64,000 nt of DNA, taken from contig CAIJNI010000031.1 of the NCBI GenBank assembly GCA_903821995.1, forward strand, positions 22,104 to 86,103. Direction: 5' to 3'. The notes beneath the pieces were generated by a model. The model was not told the DNA's origin. It saw only the letters and a list, made by a program, of their open reading frames with translations, and searched no databases. This document shows, piece by piece, positions 27,147-34,622 of the stretch. The position numbers and the translations under genes are program-made. This stretch comes from an uncultured beta proteobacterium. Its GTDB lineage: Bacteria; Pseudomonadota; Gammaproteobacteria; Burkholderiales; Burkholderiaceae. The stretch's first letter is position 1; each line of letters starts with the position of its first letter.

Positions 27147-27896
27147 TTAAACCGAATCACAAAGTTGGTGATTCAAAATAATCTCGCTATTTCCTGAGGC
27201 ATGAGTGCCACTAAGTAACTGATTGTTAATGCTGACTTCAGAAATTTTGCTCAGGTGAAGGCTAGCATTCTCACGGATGATTAATTTGCAGTTAAGAAGT
27301 GTTAAGTGGTGCTCATGTTTATTTTTTAAAATATGAGTTGGAGTTAACTGTAATAGTTGAGAAAAAATGTCACTAGTTGTATTTAATTCATGGGTCTCTA
27401 TGGTGATTTCTTTTAAATGATTCGTTGAATTAGGATGTTTAAGCACTGCATCGAACCATAAAAATTGAGGTGTGAGGTGTTCGCAGAAATAGATTCTGAC
27501 TCCTGGAATTGGTTGATTGCTAAACCGTACGGTCTTAAATTGGGCTAATTCTATTTTGCCATTGACGAGAGCTGGGCGGGATAAATCTTGAACTGGATTT
27601 ACTGAAAATCCGGTATTTTGAAGATCTTTAAAACATTGATCAGCATCGGTAGTCCTAAAGACTAGGGCGTCTAAGCCCATGGCTAAATCAGCAATTTCTT
27701 TTCGCTCAGGTATTGTGCCTTCTTCCCAACCTAAGATTTCAACATAAGCATTTGATTGCATAGCGAGTTGATTGCATGAACCTAGATTATGTTTGGCCAT
27801 CGGGGTGAGATGAAACCCAAGGTTTTCAAGGTGTTTAGCCATTTTTGAAATTTTATCTCGCGCGATAATCACAAGATGATCGAATTCGTAAGGCAT
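27147..27896 (-). CDS. glyoxalase-like (VOC superfamily) domain protein
   Basis: Protein of about 249 residues with a VOC-type N-terminal half opening MPYEFDHLVIIARD, followed by an FHLTPMAKHNLGSCNQL segment and a Glu-containing strand (YVEILGWEEG). It resembles the glyoxalase-like PF13468 group, with a diverged second half. I chose the ATG at 27896 (GGAAA six bases upstream) over the TTG at 27908. It is divergent from ubiX and upstream of a Bug gene. An isomerase, lyase or dioxygenase role is possible but unassigned. Confidence 0.72.
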   Translation of the reverse strand: MPYEFDHLVIIARDKISKMAKHLENLGFHLTPMAKHNLGSCNQLAMQSNAYVEILGWEEGTIPERKEIADLAMGLDALVFRTTDADQCFKDLQNTGFSVNPVQDLSRPALVNGKIELAQFKTVRFSNQPIPGVRIYFCEHLTPQFLWFDAVLKHPNSTNHLKEITIETHELNTTSDIFSQLLQLTPTHILKNKHEHHLTLLNCKLIIRENASLHLSKISEVSINNQLLSGTHASGNSEIILNHQLCDSV

Positions 27897-28066
27897 GATG
27901 TTTTCCAATAAACTGATGAGATATGAGTATATTAGACCTTTTTATTAATTCACCACATAGGATTCATGAGTTCATATCAATGTTAGAATTAATAACTACA
28001 CTGAGATCTCTTAACCCAGTTGGACTAAGAGAATTAACCTTAAATGCTTGCTAAGATAAATCCAAT

Positions 28067-28690
28067 ATGAGTCAAAGTAATACTAATCAAAATTTAACTA
28101 CTGAAGCACCAAAGCGTTTAATCGTAGGAATTAGTGGGGCCTCAGGGATTGTCTATGGAGTTAGTATTTTGAGAGCGTTGCAAGCTACCTCAATAGAAAC
28201 TCATCTGGTCATGACTGAATCAGCGCGATTAACCTTAGCCTCGGAAATGGATCTGACTGTGAAGGACGTTGAAGCAATGGCGACTGAAGTTCATCACATT
28301 AAAAATATTGGAGCCACTATTGCATCAGGATCCTTTAAAACGATGGGCATGGTTGTTGCACCATGCTCTATTCGCTCTTTATCTGAAATTGCTTACGGAG
28401 CAACGACAAGTTTATTATCCAGAGCTGCCGATGTTGTTCTTAAAGAAAGACGCCGACTTGTTCTCATGGTCAGAGAAACACCATTGCATATTGGTCACTT
28501 GCGAACGATGGTGCAAGCAACTGAAAATGGAGCGATTATTATGCCTCCTGTCCCCGCTTTTTATGCCAACCCTAAAAGTTTAGAAGAAATGGTTGATCAT
28601 TCTGTAGGTAGATGCCTAGACCTTTTTGAGATAGATGTGAATTTGACTAAGCGTTGGCAGGGTATTGGTGTTAAGTCGAGTGCTTCATAG
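28067..28690 (+). CDS. ubiX: UbiX family flavin prenyltransferase
   Basis: Enzyme of 207 residues that prenylates reduced FMN with dimethylallyl phosphate to make the cofactor of UbiD decarboxylases. It shows the N-terminal GISGASGIVYG flavin loop, VVAPCSIRSLSEIAYG, KERRRLVLMVRETPLH and IIMPPVPAFY, a complete family pattern. A 15-residue polar N-terminal extension precedes the core. It shares an island with the UbiD gene at 22784 but is separated by four genes' worth of sequence, so it may also serve ubiquinone synthesis. Confidence 0.93.
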   Translation: MSQSNTNQNLTTEAPKRLIVGISGASGIVYGVSILRALQATSIETHLVMTESARLTLASEMDLTVKDVEAMATEVHHIKNIGATIASGSFKTMGMVVAPCSIRSLSEIAYGATTSLLSRAADVVLKERRRLVLMVRETPLHIGHLRTMVQATENGAIIMPPVPAFYANPKSLEEMVDHSVGRCLDLFEIDVNLTKRWQGIGVKSSAS

Positions 28691-28710
28691 ACCTACTTTA
28701 ATTGACTATC

Positions 28711-29001
28711 ATGCAAAAAAATACTTTATTTATTTACTATAAACTTCTGCCAAGTCTTGGGAGTGAGACTAGAAAATCTCTAACCCAACTATTTGATGAC
28801 GTCTTAAAGCATCATCCTGGAATTTCATTAGAGGTAATGAAAAGACCCGATTTGAACTCAGAGGGGCAAGAGACCTGGATGGAAATATACCGTCATAAAG
28901 ACGGTATATCCGAAGCATTAATTCATGAAATTAATACTTGCGCGCAAAAGCATGGATTACCAATGCCACGCAAGTCAGAGTTTTTTATTCCACTCGATTA
29001 A
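28711..29001 (+). CDS. DUF4936 family protein
   Basis: Small protein of 96 residues (MQKNTLFIYYKL, VMKRPDLNSEG, ETWMEIYRH). The N-terminal FIYYKL strand and the ETWMEIY motif match the short DUF4936 proteins common in Betaproteobacteria, whose function is unknown. I chose the ATG at 28711; a TTG at 28702 is also in frame. It follows ubiX by 20 bases and is probably co-transcribed with it. Confidence 0.72.
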   Translation: MQKNTLFIYYKLLPSLGSETRKSLTQLFDDVLKHHPGISLEVMKRPDLNSEGQETWMEIYRHKDGISEALIHEINTCAQKHGLPMPRKSEFFIPLD

Positions 29002-29008
29002 TTACAAC

Positions 29009-29338
29009 TTACTTTAAAGCAGAGTAGCTAGTGGGTTTTAAAATAGAATTCTCAACATTTGAGACGAGTGTGCCGCTTTTTTCTGTTTCTGCTTTAGCTT
29101 CGATCCATTCTTTATCAGCATAAAAGGTATTCCATTTATGCTCGCGGTCAGCGAGGCTATCCCAAGCGAGCATATAGGTTAGTTTTTGACTACTTGTGCC
29201 GATGAGATCAGTCCAGAACCCTACTTGTTTAATCTGATGTTTATCCCATATTTTTAGAGTGACATCTTCAAATCGTTTGATGAGATCAGGAAGTCGTCCT
29301 GGCATTGCGTAATACACTCTTAATTCATAAATCATCAT
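29009..29338 (-). CDS. NIPSNAP family protein
   Basis: Protein of 109 residues with the ferredoxin-like dimeric alpha/beta-barrel pattern: MIYELRVYYAMPGRLPDLIKRFE at the start, GFWTDLIGTSSQKLTYMLAWDS in the middle and EKSGTLVSNVENSILKPTSYS at the end, all hallmarks of NIPSNAP. In bacteria these small proteins often accompany catabolic genes, but the activity is unknown. It is leftward, convergent with the DUF4936 gene. Confidence 0.87.
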   Translation of the reverse strand: MMIYELRVYYAMPGRLPDLIKRFEDVTLKIWDKHQIKQVGFWTDLIGTSSQKLTYMLAWDSLADREHKWNTFYADKEWIEAKAETEKSGTLVSNVENSILKPTSYSALK

Positions 29339-29390
29339 ATCTCCTAAGTTATTGTTATTTTTTAAATCTTACACTAAGACTGAAAGAAGC

Positions 29391-29421
29391 TTGGTTAAAT
29401 TGAAAAATTCAATTTAACCAA
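29391..29421 (-). terminator. 14-bp perfect hairpin at the end of the TauE/SafE gene
   Basis: TTGGTTAAATTGAA (29391-29404) and TTCAATTTAACCAA (29408-29421) pair fully around a three-base loop. It overlaps the last codons and stop of the leftward TauE/SafE gene and lies upstream of the NIPSNAP gene, separating the two transcripts. Confidence 0.5.
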
Positions 29422-30251
29422 ATTATCTTAATCACCATTCGAATGGCAACGCAAAAGGCAAAGATTGAAAAAATTTGTTGAGCTCTTGCTCCTGTTACTT
29501 TTTGCCCGAAAGCTTTTCCAATATAAAGTCCTAATAATGCTCCCGCAACAAAAAGGAGGGCAATTTCTAGATTTAAGTGACCTGTAAATCCTGACACGAT
29601 AACGCTACCGCCAGAAATAATCGCTTGCATACCTAAGGAGGTCGCGATGATAGATTTCATGGGAAGATCTGTAAAGCGCTTTAATGCCGGCACAATAATA
29701 AAGCCACCTCCCACTCCAAGAAGGCCCGTTAAAAATCCTGCGAGTGCACCTGAACTAATTAATGCCCTTGCGCAAGGAATCGTCCAAATTAATTTGCCAA
29801 CTTGTGGATCAAGTATGCATGGTGGTGGTTTACGAACAGGAATTGGATTACCCTTGAGTTCGGAGCGTGATTCAATAAAGAGCTTAAAGGAGACATAAAA
29901 TAAAATCAGACTAAATAGAGCTAAAAGGGGCGTATTGGGTACTTGATGGCTAAGCCAAATCCCAAAAGGTGCCATGATGAGTCCCGAAAGTCCCATTAAT
30001 GAAGCGGCTTTGTAACGGAGTATTTTTTTTCGCCACGCTAAAAATGCACCCACTGTGGCAACGATCGAAACAGCGACTAAGGAAATAGGGGAAGCCTCAG
30101 TCATATTGAGGTTAAGCCCAAATACAAGAAGAGGGACAGCAATAATGCCACCCCCAGCTCCGGTGAGTCCCATAATTAATCCAACAAAAATACCAAGACC
30201 AAAAGGGACAAAATAGGTGATATCCATAGTACATTGTAAAACAGGTCTCAT
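29409..30251 (-). CDS. TauE/SafE family sulfite/sulfoacetate exporter-like permease
   Basis: Integral membrane protein of 280 residues with about eight helices and the two-fold repeat typical of TauE/SafE: GLTGAGGGIIAVPLLVFG near residue 30 and GLLGVGGGFIIVPAL near residue 180. The family exports sulfite or sulfoacetate, or acts on other organic anions. A second ATG at 30227 gives a more typical N-terminus (MDITYFVPF); neither has a clear ribosome binding site. It is divergent from a ModA-like gene. Confidence 0.88.
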   Translation of the reverse strand: MRPVLQCTMDITYFVPFGLGIFVGLIMGLTGAGGGIIAVPLLVFGLNLNMTEASPISLVAVSIVATVGAFLAWRKKILRYKAASLMGLSGLIMAPFGIWLSHQVPNTPLLALFSLILFYVSFKLFIESRSELKGNPIPVRKPPPCILDPQVGKLIWTIPCARALISSGALAGFLTGLLGVGGGFIIVPALKRFTDLPMKSIIATSLGMQAIISGGSVIVSGFTGHLNLEIALLFVAGALLGLYIGKAFGQKVTGARAQQIFSIFAFCVAIRMVIKIIWLN

Positions 30252-30318
30252 TTAATCTTGGGATCACGAATTAAATCAATTTTTGTATATGATTGAGATA
30301 TAACAAAGGGAGAAAAAT

Positions 30319-31074
30319 ATGAGACATATCTTTGCAGGAGTAATACTTGCAGTTTTAAGCATGACCGCACATACCACTGAACTCACTATTTTAAGCGCTG
30401 GAGCAATGCAACCAGGTATTGAAAAAGTAATTACTCAATTTGAGAAAAATACTCAGCATCACGTTAAAGTTCAGTTTGGGACGGGGCCGCAACTAGCAGA
30501 ACGCCTCAGTTCAGGACAGTTGGCAGATATATTTGTGGCTCCTAATGGTCTTTTGGAGGATCAGATCAAAAAGAATATAGTTCAAAATGACACCAAGGTC
30601 TATATTGGTAAAGTGGGTGTAGGGGTGACTGTCAGAAATTCCTTAGCTAATCCTAATATGAGTAACGTTGAAAGTTTAAAAGACAATCTTTTACGTGCGC
30701 AGTCTATTGTCTATAACAAAGCTTCTACTGGAATTTACATAGAAAAATTAATAGAAAAGTTAGGTATTGCTGCTGAACTGAAAGATAAAACCACTCGTTA
30801 TGATAATGGGGAAAAAGTATTGTTACATGTTATTGGTGGTAAAGGAAATGAAATTGGACTTGCTGCTATTACAGAGATTAAATTATATGAAGATAAGGGC
30901 TTAAAGTTAGTTGGACCATTACCAACTGAGGTTCAGAACTATACAAGTTACTCAGCTGGTTTGATGAATGTTAAAGACCAAACACAAGTCAGTGCGGCAG
31001 TAGCTAAAGAGTTTATGGAATATCTCAAATCAAAATCATCGCAAGCATTAATTAAAAGCGTTGGTATCGAATGA
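30319..31074 (+). CDS. exported ModA-like extracellular solute-binding protein
   Basis: Binding protein of 251 residues with a signal peptide to about residue 19 (MTAHT), then ELTILSAGAMQPGIEKVITQFE, the start of the molybdate-binding type II periplasmic fold. LAERLSSGQLADIFVAPNGL and GKGNEIGLAAITEI fit. It has no adjacent permease, and it differs clearly from the modABC-linked protein at 39356, so the ligand may not be molybdate. A GGGAG ribosome binding site precedes the ATG. Confidence 0.82.
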   Translation: MRHIFAGVILAVLSMTAHTTELTILSAGAMQPGIEKVITQFEKNTQHHVKVQFGTGPQLAERLSSGQLADIFVAPNGLLEDQIKKNIVQNDTKVYIGKVGVGVTVRNSLANPNMSNVESLKDNLLRAQSIVYNKASTGIYIEKLIEKLGIAAELKDKTTRYDNGEKVLLHVIGGKGNEIGLAAITEIKLYEDKGLKLVGPLPTEVQNYTSYSAGLMNVKDQTQVSAAVAKEFMEYLKSKSSQALIKSVGIE

Positions 31075-31148
31075 ATAGAAGCTTAATCTGCTAACATGAG
31101 TGGCGATGGAAATATATACCTGCAATTATTAAAATATGAGATAAGAAA

Positions 31149-31817
31149 ATGATCAAACTTTGGGGTCGTACAAGTAGTTTTAATGTTCAAAAGGTTCAGT
31201 GGGTCTTAGCTGAGTTAGGTTTAACAGAAGGTAAAGACTACGAACGAATTGATGCTGGTTTAGAGTACGGAATTAACAATACGCCTGAATTTTTAAAAAT
31301 AAATCCCAATGGGCTCGTGCCTACGATAGATCATGATGGCTTTGTTTTATGGGAGTCTTCGACAGTGATTCGTTATCTCGTAGCCTATTTTGATCCTGAA
31401 GGAAAGATCTTCACGAATGACATTAAAAATAAGCATTCTTCGCAAAAATGGATGGATTGGCACGCTACCACCTTGTGGCCAATTCTGCGACATACTTTTG
31501 TGGGTTTGACTAGAACACCTGAGGCAAAACGAAATTATGAATTAATTCGAAAATCTTATGAAGATTCAAGCAAATTATTAAAAATGTTTGAAGATGCACT
31601 ACATGGACAAGATTATTGTGGCGGGTCGAAATTTCATTTAGGTGATATGTGTTTGGCAGTCTGTGTGGCGCGCTGGAAATTGCTAGCGCAAGATTTTCCT
31701 CAGCATATTGGACCAAAACCTGACTATCCGCTTATCGATGCTTGGATGAAACGCCTTTTAAATAATACCAAATATCCTTTAGTTGCTGAGACAAAACTCA
31801 TCATCATGGCATCCTAG
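31149..31817 (+). CDS. glutathione S-transferase family protein
   Basis: Cytosolic GST of 222 residues. The thioredoxin-like N-terminal domain (about 1-85) carries IKLWGRTSSFNVQKVQWVLAELG, with a Ser in the usual active position, followed by NPNGLVPTIDHDG and the glutathione-binding WESSTVIRYL. The helical C-terminal domain (about 95-215) is complete. It follows the ModA-like gene by 74 bases. The xenobiotic or metabolic substrate is unknown. Confidence 0.9.
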   Translation: MIKLWGRTSSFNVQKVQWVLAELGLTEGKDYERIDAGLEYGINNTPEFLKINPNGLVPTIDHDGFVLWESSTVIRYLVAYFDPEGKIFTNDIKNKHSSQKWMDWHATTLWPILRHTFVGLTRTPEAKRNYELIRKSYEDSSKLLKMFEDALHGQDYCGGSKFHLGDMCLAVCVARWKLLAQDFPQHIGPKPDYPLIDAWMKRLLNNTKYPLVAETKLIIMAS

Positions 31818-31834
31818 ATCAAGAGCAAAGTCCA

Positions 31835-32485
31835 GTGAGAGTATTTCCAAAAATTGGGCTTGTACTATTTATCTTTCTGCAAGCATGTAGTTTGACTAGC
31901 TATAAGTATCTTGCAGGTTATGAAACTATTTCTTATAGTGGAGGGTACTTAAGCTATCAAATTACTCCACAAAGTTGCGAGATTTTTTTAGATGGAAAAA
32001 TTAATGAAGATTTGGAAGCTCAATTAAATAGACTTCTTAAAAAAGTAGAACTGAGTGATTGTCCAGCAAGGTGGCTGTTACTGAAATCCTCAGGTGGTGG
32101 TGTTACTTCTGCGATGCATATGGGACAGCAGCTCAGAGACAAAAATTTTAATACTCAAATTAAAAATGCTAAATGTGATTCAGCCTGTGGGTTATTATTT
32201 ATTTCAGGAGCAAAAAGAATAATTTCTTCACAAGATATGAAGCATGAAGCTCAAATGGGGTTCCATCAGCTATCGGTTGAATACAGTCCGCACATTAAAG
32301 CCTGCATTAGTTATGAAAACGATGTTCTGTATTTAGCGATTAATGACTACACCACACGTATGCTCAACCAAAAAGCATCTCGGGAGTACTTTATCAAGAT
32401 GGTTAAAACAGACTGTCAAGACATTAACAGGGTAGACTCTAAAGTCTTATTTAATCAAGGAATAGTGACTGGTTTTATGCGTTAA
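31835..32485 (+). CDS. putative lipoprotein with ClpP/crotonase-like fold
   Basis: Protein of 216 residues starting at GTG 31835. A lipoprotein-type leader ends FLQAC (Cys18). The rest resembles periplasmic ClpP-like proteins: LLLKSSGGGVTSAMHMGQ forms the first oxyanion segment, Ser116 in CDSACG is the candidate nucleophile, His144 in GFHQ the candidate base, and the D-x6-G-I-V segment near the end supplies an Asp. Seven Cys suggest disulfides. It is convergent with and overlaps the leaderless ModA-like gene by 11 bases. A protease or a non-enzymatic role are both possible. Confidence 0.68.
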   Translation: MRVFPKIGLVLFIFLQACSLTSYKYLAGYETISYSGGYLSYQITPQSCEIFLDGKINEDLEAQLNRLLKKVELSDCPARWLLLKSSGGGVTSAMHMGQQLRDKNFNTQIKNAKCDSACGLLFISGAKRIISSQDMKHEAQMGFHQLSVEYSPHIKACISYENDVLYLAINDYTTRMLNQKASREYFIKMVKTDCQDINRVDSKVLFNQGIVTGFMR

Positions 32486-33176
32486 TGACGTAGCCAATTT
32501 TTTCTCGAACAGCCTTAGATGTATTCCCTGTGAGAGTTTGGGCTAATAATTTTGCTAAAGCAGGTTGGGTAGAATGAGTGCATATTCCTAAGGTGTAGTC
32601 AGTTGCCAGTTCAAACTCTTTTGGCAAAAGTCCGATCAATGTGACACCAGGAGTAATGTTGATTTCAGTAGTTTGAGTGCCACCAAGAACTTTAGGGTCA
32701 GTAGATTTCCCCATTTCGGTCATTGCCGTGGCACCGTTGGGAAATGTTTTAAAACGCGATGCCAATTCTTGATCAAGGCCAAGGGCTTTCATTACATTCA
32801 TAAAATGTATTCCAGCAGTAGATTTCACCATATCTGGAAAGTAAAGGGAGGAAGCTCCACGGAATGCAGATTTTAATTCTTCAGCATTACTCATTGCAGG
32901 TGCAGGCCTGCCAGTTGGTACAGCTAAGCCAGTTAATACTAGACCTAAGGATTGAGATGTTCCAGCTAACACATGTCCAGAAGTGATTAGTTCTTCAATC
33001 AATGTCTTTGTCAAAATAACGAGGTCACATGGTGCTCCATTCGTCAATTGATCACGCATAGCGCCCACGGCACTAAAAGTACCATTAATAACGCAACCAT
33101 GTTGCTTTTCAAAATCCGCTTGAATTCCTTGTACAACACCTGCAGCTGCACCACCACTTAAAATACGAATTTCCAC
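32475..33176 (-). CDS. leaderless ModA-like substrate-binding protein
   Basis: Protein of 233 residues with the ModA-type fold (EIRILSGGAAAGVVQGIQADFE, MRDQLTNGAPCDLVILTK) but no signal peptide: translation begins at GTG 33176 directly on the first strand. AAGGA lies seven bases upstream, which supports this start, and the Bug gene stop lies only 17 bases upstream. It should therefore be cytoplasmic. It ends the molybdenum hydroxylase operon. Similar leaderless proteins may be sensors or metabolite carriers, but no function is established here. Confidence 0.75.
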   Translation of the reverse strand: MEIRILSGGAAAGVVQGIQADFEKQHGCVINGTFSAVGAMRDQLTNGAPCDLVILTKTLIEELITSGHVLAGTSQSLGLVLTGLAVPTGRPAPAMSNAEELKSAFRGASSLYFPDMVKSTAGIHFMNVMKALGLDQELASRFKTFPNGATAMTEMGKSTDPKVLGGTQTTEINITPGVTLIGLLPKEFELATDYTLGICTHSTQPALAKLLAQTLTGNTSKAVREKIGYVINA

Positions 33177-33193
33177 AATTAGTCCTTTAATAA

Positions 33194-34189
33194 TTATTCA
33201 GGTTTAATACCGGCTGATTTAACAATAGTTGTCCATTTGTTCACATCAGCTTCCAAATACTTTGTAAATTCAGTTGGAGACATCGTCATGGGTACTGCGC
33301 CTTGTTTAGCCCATAAACTTTTCACTTCAGGGTTACTCACAATTTTTTTAACTGAGTTATTGAGTAAATTAACAATTTCTGTTGGAGTTCCTTTAGGTGC
33401 CATTAGTCCAAGCCAAATGGTTGCTTCAAAACCGGGGACACCAGATTCGGCGACGGTTGGAACATTTGGCAAAATACTAGATCGAGCTTTACCGGTTGTG
33501 GCGATAGCCTTGACTTTATTTTCCTTTGCAAACTCAGACATGGTAGTCACCGCATCAAACATCATATCAACTTGAGATCCTAATAAGTCTGTTCGTGCGT
33601 TAGAACTCCCTTTGTAAGGAACGTGGACTATATCAACTCCCGCTAAGTGTTTAAATAGTTCACCAGCCATATGATAGGGAGTGCCGGTGCCGGAGGATGC
33701 GTAATTGAGTTTTCCCGGTTTAGCTTTAGCTAGGGCTAAAAGTTCTCCAAGGTTATTGGCTGGAACAGAGGGATTAATTGCGAGTACTAAATCAGAATAA
33801 TTAATCGGGGCGATCCCCACGAAATCTTTCAGCAAAGAGAATGGTTTATTGGGCACTAAAGATTCATTCACAGTTTGTGTGTTTGACATCAATAACAGGG
33901 TGTAACCATCTGCTGGAGATTTTGCTGCGAAGTCTGTGCCGATGATGGATCCTGCTCCTGGTCGGTCCTCTACAACAAATGCTTGCTTTAATTCATCTTG
34001 CAGACGGATTGCAATAAATCTAGCGTAATTATCAGCAGGGCCACCGGCAGCAAAAGGGACAATAATTTTGACTGCTTTTGAAGGGTAGGATTGGGCTATT
34101 GAAGATTGCGAAACAAAGAGGCAAAAGATATTCAAAAATAAAGTAATAGACAGCAGAAAAAATGATCGATGTGTAGTTATCTTTAGCAT
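33194..34189 (-). CDS. Bug/TctC family substrate-binding protein (IorAB-linked)
   Basis: Exported binding protein of 331 residues. The signal peptide ends near SIAQS; YPSKAVKIIVPFAAGGPADNYAR, VVEDRPGAGSIIGTDFAAKS, VHVPYKGSSNA and LMAPKGTPTEI follow. It lies downstream of the cupin gene behind a hairpin and is coupled to the leaderless ModA-like gene. The position suggests it feeds the molybdenum hydroxylase pathway, perhaps with an N-heterocyclic or other aromatic acid. Confidence 0.88.
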   Translation of the reverse strand: MLKITTHRSFFLLSITLFLNIFCLFVSQSSIAQSYPSKAVKIIVPFAAGGPADNYARFIAIRLQDELKQAFVVEDRPGAGSIIGTDFAAKSPADGYTLLLMSNTQTVNESLVPNKPFSLLKDFVGIAPINYSDLVLAINPSVPANNLGELLALAKAKPGKLNYASSGTGTPYHMAGELFKHLAGVDIVHVPYKGSSNARTDLLGSQVDMMFDAVTTMSEFAKENKVKAIATTGKARSSILPNVPTVAESGVPGFEATIWLGLMAPKGTPTEIVNLLNNSVKKIVSNPEVKSLWAKQGAVPMTMSPTEFTKYLEADVNKWTTIVKSAGIKPE

Positions 34190-34302
34190 AGAGTCTCCAG
34201 TAGCACATTATTAAATTGAGAATGCCTCTATTGTATCGAGGAATTTCTGATGATGTGGGATCTGCAGACTTGTGGGGGTGCCTATAAGCAAAGATAATGA
34301 AG

Positions 34303-34323
34303 GCAGGACCTTTGGGGTCCTGC
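34303..34323 (-). terminator. GC-rich hairpin between the cupin and Bug genes
   Basis: GCAGGACC (34303-34310) and GGTCCTGC (34316-34323) pair around a five-base loop, ten bases past the cupin stop codon at 34334. There is no strong U-run, so it may attenuate rather than end the transcript of the IorAB-cupin unit. Confidence 0.5.
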
Positions 34324-34333
34324 GTCAAAAGAC

Positions 34334-34612
34334 TTAATTCTTACGAGCAACCCAATAGATGGCGCCATTAGGACCATACTTTTCGGAATGAGGTGTCCCT
34401 GGATCCATTAAAAAAGTATCACCAACCTTTAGGTGGGCGATATCTTGACCCCGAGTCATCCACATTTCACCTTCAGTGACAAGAGCATATGCCGTAAAGG
34501 GATGAGTGTGCTCAGGGACTACAACATTAGCAGACCAAACGCGTTCAATCACTTCATCAAAACCAGTGCTGAGGGCTTGCGATTTAAATTCTTCTAGATT
34601 ATTAAATGACAT
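34334..34612 (-). CDS. single-domain cupin protein
   Basis: Protein of 92 residues forming one cupin barrel. The metal-binding motifs are PEHTHPFTAYALVTEGEMWM (two His and a Glu) and the later GTPHSEKYG (His). It follows the molybdenum hydroxylase large-subunit gene by 10 bases. Small cupins like this can be dioxygenases, isomerases or sensors; none can be chosen here. Confidence 0.85.
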   Translation of the reverse strand: MSFNNLEEFKSQALSTGFDEVIERVWSANVVVPEHTHPFTAYALVTEGEMWMTRGQDIAHLKVGDTFLMDPGTPHSEKYGPNGAIYWVARKN

Positions 34613-34622
34613 AGATATTTTC

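Noticed and set aside
28269..28583. 104-residue ORF inside ubiX in another frame
   Set aside because: It lies wholly within a clearly coding UbiX gene and has no family resemblance.
34032..34328. 98-residue leftward ORF at the start of the Bug gene
   Set aside because: It overlaps the Bug coding region out of frame and includes the hairpin; the Bug frame is clearly the real one.
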